From Dyella telluris (GTDB taxonomy: Bacteria; Pseudomonadota; Gammaproteobacteria; Xanthomonadales; Rhodanobacteraceae): 64,000 nucleotides of DNA. The position numbers were made by a program, and so were the translations under genes. Below, piece after piece: positions 49,311 to 57,774 of this stretch (positions are counted from its first letter, which is position 1; each line of letters begins with the position of its first letter). Below the pieces are notes generated by a model. It was not told where the DNA came from and ran no database searches. It worked only from the letters and a program-made list of their open reading frames with translations. The stretch is from the NCBI RefSeq assembly GCF_014297575.1, contig NZ_CP060412.1, positions 1,922,001 to 1,986,000 of the forward strand, given 5' to 3'.

Positions 49311-51857
49311 ATGAACACCATTCACAGCAAGGTATGGAATGCAGCGCGCGGCACGCTAATCGTAGCGAGCGAACTGGCAAAGGCGCGAGGCAAGGCCAGC
49401 CATAGCCGGCGCATGCGCGCTGCGCTTGCCGTTGCCTCGCTTACGCTTGGCACGGCGCTGTCGGGCGGCGCCATGGCCGCAGACAGCGCGGTGACGTCAT
49501 CACCCACGCCATCGGTTCAGGTCACGCCGCAGATCGTCGTGACGGGTGGCAGCTACTTCGCCGCCGATGGCGCGGGCGATGGCAGCGACGATGCTTCGGT
49601 AACCGGCCCCCTGGGCGTCGCTGCGGGCGCATTGAGTTCGGCCGTTGGCAACAGCAGTGCCGCCCTCGGCTATGGCAGCCTGGCGAATGCCGACTACAGC
49701 ACCGCCGTCGGCGCGCTGAGCACGGCCATGGGCAACAGCAGCGTGGCACTCGGTTATCTCAGCTTTGCCAATGATGACTACAGCACGGCGGTCGGCGGCC
49801 AGACGCTCGCCATCGGCCAGGGTGCCGCCGCATTCGGTTACCTGTCGTCCACGGGTGCGAACTACGCCACCGCCATCGGCTACGCGGCCAACGCCGGCAA
49901 CCTCAACACCGTCGCCGCCTGCGCCAACGCACAGGCCACTGGCTTGAGCAGCGTGGCGATCGGCGGCTACGTGGTGGATGCCAGCGGCAATCCGAAATCG
50001 ACCGACCTGTCGGGCAACCCCATCGCCGCCGTAGCGTCGGGCGACTACGCCGTGGCCGTCGGCCCCGGTGCACAGGCGACGGCGCATGGCGCCACTGCCA
50101 TCGGCGTGGGTGCGAACGCCTCGGCGCAGAACAACGTGGCCATCGGTAACAGCGCAGTATCTAGCGGCAGTGATTACACGGTGGCGCTGGGTACGGCGGC
50201 GCAGGCCACGGGCGATGCCGCCGTGGCCATCGGTGCCCAGTCCAATGCCGCAGGCGCTTACGCCACCGTGGTTGGCCTGCAGGCTCAAGCCCTTGGCACG
50301 GGCGATGCTGTCGTTGGCCTCGGTGCAGTCGCCGCCGCCGACTATGCCGTGGTCAACGGTTTTGCCGCGGTATCGACTGGCGCGGTGAGCGTTGCCGTCG
50401 GTGCGGGGTCCAGTGTGTCGACTGATCAATCCGTGGCGGTGGGTGCGAACACCGCGATCACCGGCACGCAGGGCACTGCCTTGGGTTACGCCGCTGCCAT
50501 CAGCGGTGCGCAGGGTACCGCTCTCGGCATCGGCACCTCGGTCACCAGCAACAACGCCGTAGCCATCGGCGCGGGCTCCGTAGCCAGCCGCGACAACACC
50601 GTGTCCGTCGGTGTCGCCGGCGGCGAACGCCAGATCACCAACGTGGCTGCCGGCACGCAGAACACGGATGCCGTCAACCTGAGCCAGCTCAACCAGGCGA
50701 TTGCCGGCATCGCCGGTGGTGGTGCGAATCCCCTGGCCGTGGCCTATGACGACAACACCAGGACCGGCATCACGCTTGGCGGTGCCAGTGGCACGCAGAT
50801 CCACAACGTCGCGGCGGGTACGCAAGCGAACGATGCGGTGAACATGGCGCAGTTCACCACTGCAACCAATGCCATCACTGGCCAGCTGTCGACGCTCGAC
50901 ACCGAGTACACCACGCTGAGCCAGCAGTTGGGCAGCGGCGGCAGCATGCCTTCGACCATGGCCATCGGCGGTTCCACCACGGCGTCGGTGGCGGCGAACT
51001 CCAATAGCGTGGCCGTGGGTTCCGGCGCGCAGGCCAACGGCAGCAGTAACGGCACCGCCATGGGTGGCGGCAGTTTCGCTGCCGGTCCGAACGACACGGC
51101 GCTGGGTGGCAATGCGCAGGTGAAGGCAGACGGCAGCACGGCGGTGGGCGCCAATACGACCATCGCAGCTGCCGCGACCAATGCGCTGGCGGTCGGTGAG
51201 AGTGCGGCAGTGAACGCCGCCTCCGGCACGGCGCTTGGCCAGGGTGCGTCCGTGGCTGCCAACGCCAGCGGCAGCACGGCCGTTGGCCAGGGCGCATCAG
51301 CCACGGCAGCGAATGCTGTTGCGCTCGGCCAGGGCTCGGTTGCCGACCAGGCCAACACGGTGTCGGTGGGCACGGCCACCCATCAGCGTCAGATCGTCAA
51401 CGTTGCCGCCGGCGTGAATGCCACCGATGCGGCCAACGTGGGCCAGGTGAGCACCCAGGTGCAGGCCGCCATCGCCACTGCAAAGACGTATACGGACGCC
51501 AGTGCGCAGCAGACGCTGAACTCCGCCAACGCGTACACCAACCAGGCCATCACCAACTACGACGCGAACTCCGGCGTGGGCGCGCTGCGCCAGGAAATGA
51601 ACGACCAGTTCACCCAGGTCAACAAGAAGATCAATGACCAGGGCGCGATGGGCGCGGCGTCGACGCAGATGGCGATCAACGCGGCGGGCGCCACCGGCAT
51701 CGGTCGCATTGCCGCCGGCGTGGGTTACCAGGGTGCGCGCTCGGCCCTGTCGGTGGGCTACGCAGCACCGGTAGGCAGCGCCGCGCACATCAGCGTGGGT
51801 GCCACCACCAGCGGATCGCAGACCTCGGTGGGTGCCGGTTTCGGCATCGACCTGTAA
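49311..51857 (+). CDS. trimeric autotransporter adhesin (YadA/Hia family)
   Basis: 848 residues. The extended signal peptide MNTIHSKVWNAARGTLIVAS is followed by a hydrophobic core ending near GAMAAD. Head repeats with the A-V-G-x-x-A core span roughly 75-700 (for example TGDAAVAIGAQSNAAGAYAT). Two neck modules (QITNVAAGTQNTDAVNLSQL; IVNVAAGVNATDAANVGQV), a coiled-coil stalk (YTDASAQQTLNSANAYTNQA) and a YadA-like anchor (about 775-848) complete it. Three chains form the 12-strand barrel with a surface fibre for attachment or autoaggregation. The anchor ends in GIDL rather than the usual aromatic residue. GGGAGAAC precedes the ATG; a strong terminator follows. The stalk is near-identical to that of the split TAA. 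Confidence 0.93.
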   Translation: MNTIHSKVWNAARGTLIVASELAKARGKASHSRRMRAALAVASLTLGTALSGGAMAADSAVTSSPTPSVQVTPQIVVTGGSYFAADGAGDGSDDASVTGPLGVAAGALSSAVGNSSAALGYGSLANADYSTAVGALSTAMGNSSVALGYLSFANDDYSTAVGGQTLAIGQGAAAFGYLSSTGANYATAIGYAANAGNLNTVAACANAQATGLSSVAIGGYVVDASGNPKSTDLSGNPIAAVASGDYAVAVGPGAQATAHGATAIGVGANASAQNNVAIGNSAVSSGSDYTVALGTAAQATGDAAVAIGAQSNAAGAYATVVGLQAQALGTGDAVVGLGAVAAADYAVVNGFAAVSTGAVSVAVGAGSSVSTDQSVAVGANTAITGTQGTALGYAAAISGAQGTALGIGTSVTSNNAVAIGAGSVASRDNTVSVGVAGGERQITNVAAGTQNTDAVNLSQLNQAIAGIAGGGANPLAVAYDDNTRTGITLGGASGTQIHNVAAGTQANDAVNMAQFTTATNAITGQLSTLDTEYTTLSQQLGSGGSMPSTMAIGGSTTASVAANSNSVAVGSGAQANGSSNGTAMGGGSFAAGPNDTALGGNAQVKADGSTAVGANTTIAAAATNALAVGESAAVNAASGTALGQGASVAANASGSTAVGQGASATAANAVALGQGSVADQANTVSVGTATHQRQIVNVAAGVNATDAANVGQVSTQVQAAIATAKTYTDASAQQTLNSANAYTNQAITNYDANSGVGALRQEMNDQFTQVNKKINDQGAMGAASTQMAINAAGATGIGRIAAGVGYQGARSALSVGYAAPVGSAAHISVGATTSGSQTSVGAGFGIDL

Positions 51858-51903
51858 GCAGCACGCGGCGGCGATGCTCTCCCTGGTCGCCGCTTTTCCG
51901 CAA

Positions 51904-51935
51904 CCCCGGTGCCGACGCGCCGGGGTCTTTTTTTT
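51904..51935 (+). terminator. intrinsic terminator of the second TAA gene
   Basis: Stem CCCCGG / CCGGGG with a 10-nt loop, then TC and eight T residues. Confidence 0.9.
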
Positions 51936-52098
51936 CGCAGCGACGACCTCCCGGCCTGTTGCCTGGCGCGGCATTCCCGGGCCCCGGATCCCGAAATTCG
52001 TCAGGCGAATGCAAGCCTTCTAGTACTTTTGTCACGGTCATCACGCGGCCGTCATACGCATACTCGGGGCTTACATCGATCCAAGCCTGGGGAGTTTC

Positions 52099-53640
52099 AT
52101 GCGTCGCCTTCTGACCCTGCTGATGGCCGGCAGCCTTGTGCTGTCGCCGTTTTCCACGACTCTGGCGAAGGATGCGCCGACTGACAAAAAAGCCGCCAGC
52201 AAGGACGACGACGGCCAGCCGCCCAGCACCGAGACCGCGGTGCGCAGCAAGCACAGCGTGAGCATCAACGGTCGTTCGGTGTCTTACACCGCCACGGCCG
52301 GCACGGTCATCATCCGCGACGACAAGGGCGAGCCGCAGGCCAGCGTGTTCTACGTGGCCTACACGGTGGACACCGGCAAGGCGGAGAAGCGTCCGGTGAC
52401 CTTCCTCTACAACGGCGGCCCCGGTTCGTCGTCGATGTGGCTGCACATGGGTTCGTTCGGCCCGGTACGCATCGCCACTGCCAGCCCCGCCGCCACCGCA
52501 CCGGCGCCGTACAAGCTGGTGCCCAACAGCGACAGCCTGCTCGACAAGACCGACCTGGTGTTCATTGATGCGGTGGGCACGGGCTATTCGCGCCCGCTCG
52601 GCAAGGCCGAGGGCAAGGACTTCTGGGGCGTGGATCAGGACGTGTCCGCCTTCGCACGCGCCATCCAGCGCTACGTGACCATCAACAACCGCTGGAACTC
52701 GCCGAAGTTCCTCTACGGCGAAAGCTACGGCACCACGCGTTCCGGCGCGCTGGTGGACGTGCTGCAAGACAAGGGCATGGCCTTCAACGGCGTGATCATC
52801 ATGTCCTCCATCCTCAATTACGGCATGCGCATGCCGGGCTACGACGAGATGTTCATCGGCTACGTGCCCAGCTATGCCGCTGCCGCGTGGTACCACAACA
52901 AGCTCGCCAACAAACCGGCGGACCTGAAGACCTATCTCGACCAGGTGCGTGCGTTTGCCCGCGGCGCCTACGCCACCGCGCTGGCCAAGGGCCAGGACGT
53001 GCCGCCTGCCGAAGCGGACGCCGTGGCGCGCCAGCTGGCGGCGTACACCGGGATGTCGGTGGACTACATCAAGGAAGCGAACCTGCGCGTGGATCCGTCG
53101 CGCTTCCGCAAGGAGCTGCTGCGCAACGAACGCCGCACCATCGGCCGCTACGACGCACGCTTTGAAGGCACCGATGAGGATGCCGCCGGCGAAACGCCTG
53201 ACTACGATGCCTCCGATACCGGCATCAGCGGCGCCTTCGTCACCGCCTTCCACGATTACGTGAGCAACGAACTGAAGTACCAGAGCAACCTGGACTACCG
53301 CCCCACCTTTGGTGACATCGGCAAGGCCTGGGACTGGAAGCACCAGGCGGCAGGCATCAAGCGCCCGCTGCAGACGGCCTACGTGGCCGGCGACCTGGCG
53401 CATGCGATGCGCACCAACCCGAACCTGCAGTTGCTCTCGGTCAACGGCTACTACGATTTCGCCACGCCGTTCTTCAACACCGAGTACGACATCTCGCACA
53501 TGAACCTGGAGCCGTCGCTGCGCAACAACGTGCATTTCCTGTACTACCCGTCGGGGCACATGATCTACCTCAACACCGAGGCGCTGAAGGATCTGAAGGG
53601 TGATCTGGCGCGTTATTACGACGCGACGACGCATTCGTGA
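52099..53640 (+). CDS. S10 serine carboxypeptidase-like protein (copy 1)
   Basis: 513 residues with a signal peptide (cleaved near TTLAKD, residue 23) and an acidic/basic linker. Family blocks are present: NGGPGSSSMW (oxyanion/substrate loop) near 105, FIDAVGTGYSR, GESYGTTR with nucleophile Ser209, NGYYDFATP (Asp) and YPSGHMIY (His). S10 enzymes remove C-terminal residues, often at acid pH, and bacterial members with this layout are periplasmic or secreted. The ATG follows GGGGAG. A close paralogue follows at 53839 after a REP pair, indicating tandem duplication. It is separated from the TAA by a terminator, so it starts its own transcript. Confidence 0.92.
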   Translation: MRRLLTLLMAGSLVLSPFSTTLAKDAPTDKKAASKDDDGQPPSTETAVRSKHSVSINGRSVSYTATAGTVIIRDDKGEPQASVFYVAYTVDTGKAEKRPVTFLYNGGPGSSSMWLHMGSFGPVRIATASPAATAPAPYKLVPNSDSLLDKTDLVFIDAVGTGYSRPLGKAEGKDFWGVDQDVSAFARAIQRYVTINNRWNSPKFLYGESYGTTRSGALVDVLQDKGMAFNGVIIMSSILNYGMRMPGYDEMFIGYVPSYAAAAWYHNKLANKPADLKTYLDQVRAFARGAYATALAKGQDVPPAEADAVARQLAAYTGMSVDYIKEANLRVDPSRFRKELLRNERRTIGRYDARFEGTDEDAAGETPDYDASDTGISGAFVTAFHDYVSNELKYQSNLDYRPTFGDIGKAWDWKHQAAGIKRPLQTAYVAGDLAHAMRTNPNLQLLSVNGYYDFATPFFNTEYDISHMNLEPSLRNNVHFLYYPSGHMIYLNTEALKDLKGDLARYYDATTHS

Positions 53641-53670
53641 TTGCCTCGCCTGACCACAGGCTTACCTAAA

Positions 53671-53785
53671 CGTCATTCCCGCGAAGGCGGGAGGGGCTTT
53701 TCAACCGCCGAAGGGCGGGTCATCCAGTGACTTTTCCGCGCCGTCTCAAAGGCACTGGATCCCCGCCTGCGCGGGGATGACGGTG
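53671..53785. repeat. REP family C inverted pair
   Basis: CGTCATTCCCGCGAAGG left and CACTGGATCCCC...GATGACGGTG right. It sits between the two S10 copies. Confidence 0.85.
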
Positions 53786-53838
53786 AGGAAAAACATACGC
53801 ACCGAAAGCCGCGATTCGGCTTCGAGGAATCAAACAAC

Positions 53839-55398
53839 ATGCGCCAGCTTCCCCTCGCTTCTCTCGCACTCGCCACGTTGCTCGCCCTGGGCGCCCTGCC
53901 GCTGCACGCCGCCGACACGCCCAAGGACGCGCCCAAGTCCGAGCAGGGCGACAAGGACAAGAAGACCGACGACAACGACCAGCCGGCACCGCCCGAGCAT
54001 GCGTCCGTCACCAAGCACAGCGTGCGCGTGGGCAACCGCACCATCAGCTACACCGCTACCGCGGGCCGCATGACCATCCGCGATGACAAGGGCAAGCCCA
54101 CGGTGAGCTTCTTCTACGTCGCTTACACGGCCGACGGCGGCAAGAACAACAAGCGCCCGGTGACGTTCTTCTACAACGGCGGCCCGGGTTCGTCGTCGAT
54201 GTGGCTGCACATGGGCTCCTATGGCCCGGTACGCGTGGCCAACGATGGCGACAAGCCGATTCCGCCGGCGCCGTATCGCTGGGTGCCGAACGAGCAGAGC
54301 CTGCTGGACAAGAGCGACCTGGTGTTCATCGATGCGCCCGGCACGGGCTATTCGCGCCTGGTCGGCAAGACCGAAGGCAAGGACGTGTGGGGCGTGGACC
54401 AGGACGCCGAAGCGTTCAACAAGTTCATCACCCGCTATGTCAGCGTGAACAACCGCTGGAACTCGCCGAAGTTCCTGTTCGGCGAAAGCTACGGCACCAC
54501 GCGCTCGGCCGTGCTGGTGAAGTCGCTGCAGGAAAGCGGCATGGAGTTCAACGGCGTGGTCCTGATGTCATCGATCCTGGACTTCTCGGTAGCCGCACCG
54601 GGCATCGACCACGGCTACGTGGTGAACCTGCCCACCGAAGCGGCGATTGCCTGGTATCACAACAAGGTGCCGAACAAGCCGGCCGACATCAATACGTTCC
54701 TCGCTGAGGTTCGCCGCTTCGCTTCGGGCGACTACACCCTGGCGCTGGCCAAGGGCGATGCCATCGATCCGACGGAAGCCGACCGCGTGGCCAGCCAGAT
54801 GAGCCGTTACCTCGGTTTGTCGCCGCAGTACATCAAGGAAGCCAACCTGCGCGTCAGCCCAAGCCGTTTCCGCAAGGAGCTGCTGCGCAACGAGCGCCTT
54901 ACGGTTGGCCGTCTGGATGGCCGTTTCCAGGGCATCGACCCGGACGCCGCCGGCGAAACCCCCGACGGCGACACCGCCAGCGACGCCATCACCGGCGCCT
55001 ACGTGGCCGCGTTCAACCAGTACGCCGCCACGGAGCTGAAGTTCACGGACGACCGTGCGTACCTGCCCAACAACTACGCCGCCATCGGCCGCAACTGGGA
55101 CTGGAAGCGCAAGAAGAACGGCGGCTGGCTGCAGGCCACCTACGTGGGCGACGACCTGGGCGACGCCATGCGCCGCAACCCTCACCTGAAGGTGTTCTCC
55201 GCAAACGGGTACTATGACCTTGCCACGCCGTTCTATGCGACCGAATTCGACCTGACCCATCTCGGGCTGGAACCGACCGAGCGCAAGAACATCTCCTACG
55301 GCTTCTACCCCTCTGGCCACATGATCTACCTGGACCAGACGTCGCTGCAGGCGAGCAAGGCGGACCTTTCCCGTTTCTACGATGACGCAGCACCGTGA
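53839..55398 (+). CDS. S10 serine carboxypeptidase-like protein (copy 2)
   Basis: 519 residues, closely similar to copy 1 along its whole length. It has a signal peptide (cleaved near PLHAAD), NGGPGSSSMWLHMGS, FIDAPGTGYSR, GESYGTTR (Ser nucleophile), NGYYDLATP (Asp) and YPSGHMIY (His), so all catalytic residues are kept. The ATG follows GAGGAAT at a good distance. Its stop overlaps the GTG start of the phosphoesterase gene (GTGA), which suggests translational coupling. The duplicated pair probably differs in specificity; the acidic linker (DKDKKTDDND) is shorter in charge pattern than in copy 1. Confidence 0.92.
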   Translation: MRQLPLASLALATLLALGALPLHAADTPKDAPKSEQGDKDKKTDDNDQPAPPEHASVTKHSVRVGNRTISYTATAGRMTIRDDKGKPTVSFFYVAYTADGGKNNKRPVTFFYNGGPGSSSMWLHMGSYGPVRVANDGDKPIPPAPYRWVPNEQSLLDKSDLVFIDAPGTGYSRLVGKTEGKDVWGVDQDAEAFNKFITRYVSVNNRWNSPKFLFGESYGTTRSAVLVKSLQESGMEFNGVVLMSSILDFSVAAPGIDHGYVVNLPTEAAIAWYHNKVPNKPADINTFLAEVRRFASGDYTLALAKGDAIDPTEADRVASQMSRYLGLSPQYIKEANLRVSPSRFRKELLRNERLTVGRLDGRFQGIDPDAAGETPDGDTASDAITGAYVAAFNQYAATELKFTDDRAYLPNNYAAIGRNWDWKRKKNGGWLQATYVGDDLGDAMRRNPHLKVFSANGYYDLATPFYATEFDLTHLGLEPTERKNISYGFYPSGHMIYLDQTSLQASKADLSRFYDDAAP

Positions 55399-57083
55399 CC
55401 AAGCTTCCCCCGCATTCCCCCGATGCACCTGAAGAACAACCCGTAGACCCCTCGCGACGCCGCCTGCTTGGCGGCCTTGCGCTGGGCGGCGCCGCGCTGG
55501 CACTGGGCGGCACCGACACGCTGGCGGCGGCCGAATCGGCCGCCCCCGTGGCGCCGGCCGCGATCGACGAAGCACTGCGCAAGCAGGTGCAGAAGGTGGT
55601 GGTGATCTACTTGGAGAACCGCAGCTTCAACAATCTGTTCGCCGAATTCCCGGGCGTGGAGAAGCCGCTCAGCGCACTCAAGCCCGACGATTACCTGCAG
55701 CGCGATCGCGACGGCACGGTGCTGAAGACCCTGCCGCCGGTCTGGCATGGGTTGGCGCCGCACAAGCAGACGGTGAACCATCGCACCTACCAGGTGATGG
55801 AAGACGACCTCACCGGTTTGCCGAACGTGCCGTGGGCACTGCGCACCGGCAACGGTGACCCGCTGCCGCACGGCGTGGTGACGCGCGACCTGGTGCATGC
55901 GTTCTACGAGAACCAGCGCCAGATCAACGGTGGCAAGAACGACGGCTTCGTTGCCTGGGGCGATACCGGCGCCATGGTGATGGGCCATTACGAAGACAGC
56001 GCTTCGAACCTTCGCCTTTGGCAGCTCGCGCAGCAGTACACGCTGTGCGACAACTGGTTCATGGGCGCGTTCGGCGGCTCGTTCCTCAACCACCAGTACC
56101 TGGTGGCCGCGCAACCGCCGTTCTATCCGGATGCGGACAAGAGCCCCGCGCAGTTCAACATCGCCGTGACCGAAAGCGGCAAGGCCGACGATACGCGCCT
56201 GAAGCTGGCCAGCGACTCCCCGGGCAGCGCCATGCAGGGCAAGGCGAAGTACGCCTCGCGCAGCCAGCTCACGCCCGATTTCTGGGCCGTGAACACCATG
56301 ATGCCGCCCTACCAGCCGACCAGCACGGCGTCAGGCACGCACCCGGAACTGGCTTCGGAAGACAGCCCCAACACCTTGCCGCCGCAGCTGCACAAGACCA
56401 TCGGCGACGCGCTGTCGGCCAAGGGCGTGGACTGGGCGTGGTACGCCGGTGCGTGGCAGCTGGCACTGGACGGCAAGGGCGATGGCGACGAACACCAGTT
56501 CCCGCAGCGCCCCAACTTCCAGATCCACCATCAACCGCTGAACTACTTCAAGAGCTTCGCGCCGGGCAGCGAGGCACGAAAGCAGCATCTGCGCGATGCC
56601 GGCGTCGGCGAAACGTCGAAGACCAACCACTTCCTTGCCGACATCAAGGCCAATCGCCTGCCTGCGGTGAGCTTCTACAAGCCGCAGGGCGACCTGAACA
56701 TGCACGCGGGTTACTCGGACGTGGACACGGGTGACCGGCACGTCATGACCATCGTGAACGCGTTGCAGAAGTCGTCGGCGTGGAAGCACACCCTGGTCAT
56801 CATCACCGTCGACGAGAACGGCGGCTGGTGGGATCACGTGGCGCCGCCCAAGGGCGACCGCTGGGGTCCGGGTTCGCGCATTCCCGCGCTGATCGTGTCG
56901 CCGCTGGCCAAGAAGGGTCACGTGGACCACACCATCTACGACACCGGCTCCATCGCGCGCTTCCTTACCCGCCGCTTCGGGCTGGAGAAGCTGCCTGGCC
57001 TGACCATGCGCGAGGACGCCATGGTGGCCGCCGGCGGCCCGCCGCCGGGAGATCTCACCAACGCGCTGGATCTGAAGGCGTAA
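55395..57083 (+). CDS. Tat-exported phosphoesterase (acid phosphatase / phospholipase C family)
   Basis: 562 residues. The N-terminus has a twin-arginine motif PSRRRLLGGLA followed by a Gly/Ala-rich hydrophobic stretch, so it is exported folded. The phosphoesterase (PF04185-type) core starts VVIYLENRSFNNLF, with metal ligands recognisable in ENRSF, HAGYSDVDTGDRH and TVDENGGWWDHVAPP. The family includes AcpA acid phosphatases and phospholipases C; which reaction applies is not settled by sequence. The start is a GTG overlapping the S10 stop codon. An AcpA-like enzyme after secreted peptidases fits an extracellular nutrient-scavenging role (inference). Confidence 0.85.
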   Translation: MTKLPPHSPDAPEEQPVDPSRRRLLGGLALGGAALALGGTDTLAAAESAAPVAPAAIDEALRKQVQKVVVIYLENRSFNNLFAEFPGVEKPLSALKPDDYLQRDRDGTVLKTLPPVWHGLAPHKQTVNHRTYQVMEDDLTGLPNVPWALRTGNGDPLPHGVVTRDLVHAFYENQRQINGGKNDGFVAWGDTGAMVMGHYEDSASNLRLWQLAQQYTLCDNWFMGAFGGSFLNHQYLVAAQPPFYPDADKSPAQFNIAVTESGKADDTRLKLASDSPGSAMQGKAKYASRSQLTPDFWAVNTMMPPYQPTSTASGTHPELASEDSPNTLPPQLHKTIGDALSAKGVDWAWYAGAWQLALDGKGDGDEHQFPQRPNFQIHHQPLNYFKSFAPGSEARKQHLRDAGVGETSKTNHFLADIKANRLPAVSFYKPQGDLNMHAGYSDVDTGDRHVMTIVNALQKSSAWKHTLVIITVDENGGWWDHVAPPKGDRWGPGSRIPALIVSPLAKKGHVDHTIYDTGSIARFLTRRFGLEKLPGLTMREDAMVAAGGPPPGDLTNALDLKA

Positions 57084-57097
57084 CACCGGCGACTCCC

Positions 57098-57167
57098 GTG
57101 GGAGCACCCTGTGCGCGACGTGCTCCCCCCAAGGGAACGCACGTCGCGCACAGGGTGCGCTCCTGCA
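57098..57167. repeat. REP family B inverted pair
   Basis: GTGGGAGCACCCTGTGCGCG left half and CGTCGCGCACAGGGTGCGC right half, just after the phosphoesterase gene. Confidence 0.85.
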
Positions 57168-57275
57168 GGGGCAGCGAGAAGGCTGAATCCCGGCGCAAGC
57201 GCCAGCGTGGGGAGAACGAAGTGCTCACGTTCCCGGTGACATACTCCGCCCGCCTTTCAGGGAGAGAGTTCCACC

Positions 57276-57596
57276 ATGCGCCACACCCTACTCGTCATCG
57301 CCGCGCTCGCCGCTCTTGCTGCCACTGCCAGCCATGCGCAGACCGGCCTGGGCCCCATTGCCAACCAGGTGCAGAACGCCGCGAAGAACTTCGACATCGC
57401 CGACAAGAACAAGGACGGCCTGTTGACGAAGGAAGAGGCCGAAAAAGGTCCGGTACCGTTCATTCGCGCCCATTTCGACGCCATCGACAAGAACCACCGC
57501 GGCGTGGTGTCCAAGCAGGACGTGGCTGACTACATCGGGTCGCTGCAGCGTCCGCAGGGCGCACCGGCGCCGGCACCGGCAGCATCCACCCACTAA
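57276..57596 (+). CDS. exported EF-hand protein
   Basis: 106 residues with a signal peptide (cleavage near SHAQT, residue 22). Two EF-hand-like loops are visible: DKNKDGLLTKEE near 43 has all calcium positions, and DKNHRGVVSKQD near 72 keeps the spacing with His/Arg at inner positions, so it may bind weakly. A Pro/Ala tail follows. It is probably a periplasmic calcium-binding or calcium-sensing protein of unknown partner. ATG after GGAGAGAG. It is a short single gene between two REP-B pairs. Confidence 0.85.
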   Translation: MRHTLLVIAALAALAATASHAQTGLGPIANQVQNAAKNFDIADKNKDGLLTKEEAEKGPVPFIRAHFDAIDKNHRGVVSKQDVADYIGSLQRPQGAPAPAPAASTH

Positions 57597-57611
57597 CCCG
57601 CTTTCCTCCCT

Positions 57612-57684
57612 GGTGGGAGCGCACCCTGTGCGCGACAGGCCATACCTTCGGGAGTGCCCGTCGCGCACGGGGTGCGCTCCCACC
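57612..57684. repeat. REP family B inverted pair
   Basis: GGTGGGAGCGCACC...CGCGAC and GTCGCGCACGGGGTGCGC halves, between the EF-hand and aminopeptidase genes. Confidence 0.85.
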
Positions 57685-57774
57685 GGGCTGCCCGGCGCCG
57701 GGGTGACCATCCGCACCCGCGGCCAGCCGGCCGCCAGTGGCATACTCGGCGCTTCCGTAGATGGAGTGACCCCG

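Noticed and set aside
49600..51000. Possible DNA tandem repeat or phase-variable tract in TAA-2
   Set aside because: The head is repetitive at protein level only; nucleotide copies are diverged and no mononucleotide or short-unit tract is seen.
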